Below, piece by piece: positions 60,101 to 64,000 of a stretch of 64,000 bases of DNA (position 1 is the first letter of the stretch; every line of letters starts with the position of its first letter). The stretch spans positions 95,138,519 to 95,202,518 of the forward strand of contig JBANSL010000002.1 of assembly GCA_037127255.1 (NCBI GenBank), read 5' to 3'. Position numbers and translations under genes: made by a program. Source of the DNA: Persicaria tinctoria (taxonomy: Eukaryota > Streptophyta > Magnoliopsida > Caryophyllales > Polygonaceae). Under the pieces are notes generated by a model. It searched no databases, was not told the DNA's origin, and was given only the letters and a program-made list of their open reading frames with translations.

Positions 60101-60660
60101 ATTGGAACCTTTCCTTATCCGCTTCTATGGTGGCGGCGAAGGGAGAGGATGGCGGCCAACCGACAACGGAGGGACGATGGTGGCGGCGATTGCGAGATTG
60201 CAAGGAGGAGATCCAACAATCGCTGAATCCGAGGAGGCGGTTATGGAGATCCTACAATTGCTGAATTCGGGGAGGAGATTGTGAGGCTGCGGGGCTGCGG
60301 TGGCGACGTCCGGCGGAGAGGCCGGTGAAGAGGGAGTACAGTGAAGGCGAAACTCCTCAGGCGCCTCCATCCTCCCCGATGCAATCTCGCCGGACCAAGC
60401 CATGCTCGTCCTCGATGCGATCTCCTCCATCCTCCCCTTCGATTTCGACTCGCTCGTCTCCTCCAAGGTCGACCAGATCGACTCATCCGTCGTCAATTTC
60501 TACAGTTCCGACGACTGCTCCTAGGCCAGTGCCTCCACCGGCGATGTTTGGCCTACCCATTTTGCCTTTGATGGCTAATTTGTCGGCTCTTTCTTTTTTG
60601 GAGGGTTGGGTGGCGGTGAGGTGACGGTGGGGCGGCGGTGGTTTGGGTTTGGGTTAGGGT
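60101..60660 (+). pseudogene. GC-rich block with coding-like fragment
   Basis: A GC-rich island in AT-rich DNA. On the + strand the frame 60345-60524 reads DAISPDQAMLVLDAISSILP and continues with Phe/Asp/Ser residues to ...SSDDCS and a stop. It has no in-frame ATG before residue 22, and the composition is protein-like. I do not recognise the family. It may be a captured or decayed exon. A GGGTTTGGGTTAGGG stretch near 60641 is too short to mean a telomere repeat. Confidence 0.35.
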
Positions 60661-60916
60661 AGGCGAAATCAGTTGGTTGGGTAGGGTCTTCCTGATGCAT
60701 AATTTGATTTATTTTTCATCAATTATTTAGACGTATGTGTCGAATTTTGGTTACTAGTAGTAATAATTTGGTAAATTATTCGGTGAAATCTGATAAATTA
60801 TTTGCTAGAATATGGAGTCTTCGATTTGGCAAACAACATAAAATAAAACATTATTCGGTGATATGCGACACATTATTCGGTTAAATATGAAGTATTATTA
60901 TTATAAATTATAAGCC
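60661..60916. other. Intergenic DNA
   Basis: AT-rich with short TTATTCGGT repeats (60775-60895). No gene. Confidence 0.5.
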
Positions 60917-60951
60917 TTTTTTTTTTACAGTATGCAAACAGTTGGAGTTTG

Positions 60952-63627
60952 CTACGAAAACCGTAACAAACAACCAGGATCATCCCTTAGGATGATGGTG
61001 TACAACTCTTTAGTAAGAGGACATGTAGATCTAATACAATCGATACCTTTTCTAGCTATGAAGTCAGCTACTTGATTGGCTTCTCTATAACAATGTCTAA
61101 ATTGTATAAACTCGAAAGCTTGAGCCATAATGATGATCTTCTCAACTTGATAAATGACTTCCCATGGAGTAATGATCTCCTTACTTATTGCCTTGATGAT
61201 AGTCTGATTATCACTTTCAATAATAGCCTTCCGGATCCCTTTACTTCTTGCATGTTGAATGCCTACAATGATTGCTTCTGCCTCTGTCTGTAAAACCGTA
61301 CCTCTTGATGTATTTTGAAAGAATACATCTAGTAAATCGCTCTCCAAGTCACGAATGACTCCTCCCACTTGGCAAGAGCCCGTGGGCTTAACCGAGCCAT
61401 CTATATTAATCTTATAGATATTGCTCGGAGGTTTAGTCCACTTAATCTTATTCCTATTAATGCCTCGTGTGGTTGATTTATTTTCCACTTCCGTTTCCGA
61501 GTTCCAACACTTTATTTTTGAGATTACTTCAAAGGCTAGATTGATTGTTGAGTTCGGATTTTTATTTTTAAATATAGCATTATTTCTGGAGTCCCAAATT
61601 GTTTGCCAAATAAAGCCTAATTCTTTTATTGTTGATTTATTATTTTTTTTTAAGTGAAGGATGTCCTTAATATCTTCATTGTAATCTTCTACAAGAATTA
61701 GTGTTTTACCACATACATTCTCATAGTTTTGGATAAGTTTTCTAGCAAAGCTACAATTAATTAATAAATGTGTGGCATTCTCATCTTCACTACTACAAAG
61801 TGAGCATTGTGCTGGGACTCTGTTGTAGTGTTTATTTAATCTTTGAGTGGTAGATAATCCATCAATCATTATCTTCCATATGAGATTCTTGATCCTTGGT
61901 GGTAAATCAAGTTTCCATATCCATTTGCAATCTTCCGTGTTTCTATTATTAGTATTATGGTTGATAAGCAAAGTAGATTTGGTTGAGAATCTACCATCCT
62001 TTTCAAGTTTCCAAACTAATTTGTCACTGGTGTCCCATGTGGGTATTTTAATTTGTGTAATTTGATCAATAATATGACTTGGGAATATTCTCTGTAGCAG
62101 TGTTAAATTCCATTGCTTCTGATTATTTATCAGCTGGGAAACTTTGAGGTTTGGATCTTCCAAACTTTGGTATTGATTTAGGCTGATTCCATCCAGCCAT
62201 GGGTCCCTCCATACATTTATTTGTTTTCCATTTCCAATAAGCCATTTGATTCCAAGATTAAATTTTTTTCTTAAGGATAAAAGTCTCCCAAATTGCCAGG
62301 ATGTGTTTTGATTATCCCTTTCATTTATATCCATTGTCTGTAAATATTTTTCCTCAATTATTTTTACCCACATACTGGACTTGTCTGTATAAATTTTCCA
62401 AAGAAGTTTCATCTGCAAACCTTCAATTAAAGATTCTGCTTTTCTGATTCCCAATCCTCCTTCATTTTTTTGTTGACATATTGAATCCCAACTTATTAGC
62501 GGTGTATATCTTTCAGATTGTAATTTGTTCCAAAAAAAATTCTTGTTAATTTGATCTATTTGGTTAAGTATTCCTTTTGGGAGTAGGAAATTCTGCATAA
62601 GATAATTTGTCTTTGAGCTGAGATTAGATTGGATTAAAATGGTTCTTCCCGCTTGGGATATAGAGGAGGATTTCCATTTAGACAATTGTTTCTTTAAATT
62701 TTGTAATGCGTCTTCAAAGACGCAATTTTTAACCCTGCCATTGACAAGGGGGATTCCTAGGTATTTCTCAATTGTTTTAGATATGGGGATACCCATTTGA
62801 TTTGCCAGGGATGTAGCTAAAGTTGAATTGGTATTTTTTGAAAATTGGATAGAACTTTTATTATAGTTTATGGTTAATCCAGAAATGTTTGCGAAGTTGT
62901 TTAGGGAGTTTTGAATAGTATGCAAGCTCATATGAGATGCTTTTGAGAAAATTATGGTGTCATCTGCAAATGTGAGGAAAGGTATCGGTGTTCCTTGCTT
63001 AGTTAATTTGATGCCTACTAGGGCATCTTCCTTTATTGCCTCATGGTGTAATTCTCTTGCTAGATTTTCCATAACTATTACAAATATGTAAGGGGCTAAA
63101 GGGTCACCTTGTCTGATTCCTCTATTTGGATTGAACTGGTTACCCGCCGAGTTGTTGACTAGTACTGAAAATGTAGTGGTAGTAATGCATTTCATTGTCC
63201 AGTTGATCCATATTGGGTGGAAACCCATCTTTTTTAGTATCGCTTCTATATATGACCAATTAATCTTATCATATGATTTTTCCATGTCTAATTTTAATGC
63301 CATCCATCCTTGTTTTCCTTTTTGTTTATTAAATGTATGAAATACTTCATGAGCAATTAATGTGTTGTCTTGTATTGATCTTCCTTCTACAAAAGCACCT
63401 TGAAAGGGGCTTATTATTTTAGGAAGAATTGGTTTAATTCTATTTGCTAGAATTTTTGCTATTACTTTGTATATTGTATTACAGAGACTTATAGGTCTGT
63501 AGTTATTGATATTTTGTGGATCTTCTACTTTAGGAATTAATGCTATAAAAGTCTGATTTATTTGCTTTAGAATGCTACCAGAGTGGAAAAAAGGATTTAA
63601 TTGTTTTGCAGAAGGAATTACCCACAA
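60952..63627 (-). pseudogene. LINE ORF2: reverse transcriptase, zf-RVT and RNase H
   Basis: 891 codons are open; the first codon is TTG because the frame begins inside ORF2 after a frameshift. RT motifs in order: FIALIPKVEDP..NNYRPISLCN (about residue 30), AFVEGRSIQDN, ALKLDMEKSYD, GIRQGDPLAPYIF and the catalytic FLTFADDTIIF (about 215). The zf-RVT domain with C..C..H..C residues (AQCSLCSSEDENATHLLINC) is near residue 610. RNase H spans the last 150 residues, with KINIDGS, TEAEAII, ESDNQT and REANQVADFIAR. All catalytic Asp/Glu appear present. Confidence 0.9.
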
Positions 63628-64000
63628 TATTCCAGTAATTTAGATAGAATTCTGGCGGGAATCCGTCAGGACCCGGCGATTTATCCTCTGCCATGCTAAG
63701 TAGTGTATTTTTAATTTCTACGTTTGTCGGGTTTTTTTATGAGTTGTTGATTTTCCTCTGGAGTGATTTGTGGTTGGATGTTTCTGATTGCTTCTGTAGT
63801 AATTTTTCCTTGTTGTCTCCCGATAAACCTTTCAGCCATTTCCCAAGTAATTTGATCTGTTATCTCTTGTTGGTCGGTTATAATCTGACCTTGTTTGGTT
63901 GTGAAGGAGTTCATTCTTTTCTTAAAGTTTCTTATTTTTGTATTAATTTGAAAATATTTTGTATTTTTATCTGTTAGATGTATATGTTTAATTCTTGCTC
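63628..64000 (-). pseudogene. LINE ORF2 linker between endonuclease and RT, frameshifted
   Basis: One frame (63711-63914) reads MNSFTTKQGQIITDQQEITD, and another (about 63640-63700) reads MAEDKSPGPDGFPPEFY, the conserved start of the LINE RT. Frame changes lie at a T run near 63732-63738 and near 63630. Confidence 0.75.

Larger units (their letters stand above)
60917..64000 (-). mobile_element. L1-type LINE, runs off the window edge
   Basis: Minus-strand non-LTR retrotransposon. A poly-A tail (T run at 60917-60926) follows the ORF2 stop by about 25 bases. It contains the reverse transcriptase, a zinc-binding zf-RVT region and a C-terminal RNase H, which is the layout of plant L1 elements. 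Sequence upstream of the RT (63628-64000) is in other frames and leads toward the endonuclease, which is outside the window. The copy is broken by frameshifts. Confidence 0.92.

Noticed and set aside
60641..60660. GGGTTTGGGTTAGGG resembling telomere repeat
   Set aside because: Fewer than three imperfect units; it gives no evidence of an interstitial telomere tract.

Overview
This window is nuclear DNA from a flowering plant. It is AT-rich, its genes are far apart, one gene has spliced introns, and transposable elements fill most of the space. The brassinosteroid-receptor gene has a C-terminal tail of the kind I associate with asterids, so an asterid eudicot (possibly Lamiales) is my best guess; that placement is inference. 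I see no prokaryotic, organellar, CRISPR, rRNA or intact tRNA gene content.

Three host genes can be supported. (1) A three-exon group IIc WRKY factor close to WRKY13 on the + strand (14685-16765), rebuilt here as a 311-residue protein. (2) An intronless BRI1-type leucine-rich-repeat receptor kinase on the - strand (39139-42744), complete from signal peptide to kinase. (3) A small B3-domain protein on the - strand (52949-53302). They do not form a cluster or share an obvious pathway, and each sits alone among repeats.

Layout: 1-4.3 kb holds 3' tails of several truncated LINEs. A broken Ty1/copia element with paired 246-bp LTRs lies at 4.7-10.0 kb beside a CACTA terminus. A long-inverted-repeat element is at 10.4-11.45 kb. 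After the WRKY gene comes a tandem array of miniature LTR elements (17.3-18.6 kb). AT-rich DNA with an MITE and a tRNA-derived SINE follows. A very young 11.3-kb Ty3/gypsy chromovirus with a perfect CCTAA target duplication occupies 24.0-35.35 kb. BRI1 is surrounded by small DNA transposons (36.8-38.5 and 43.2-45.9 kb). The 46.8-52.1 kb stretch is a dense nest of hAT-type elements, several with readable 8-bp target duplications, plus a larger TAA-flanked element carrying a coding-like fragment. After the B3 gene, a heavily decayed copia element (54.5-59.7 kb) and a LINE running off the end (60.9-64 kb) complete the window.

The genes do not act as a system. The main interest is transposon biology: a multi-LTR TRIM array, nested hAT insertions, tRNA-promoter-like boxes inside two hAT elements, an internal pair of filled and empty insertion sites, and a young gypsy copy whose two LTRs differ mainly in tandem-repeat number. 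No previously undescribed biochemical system was found.
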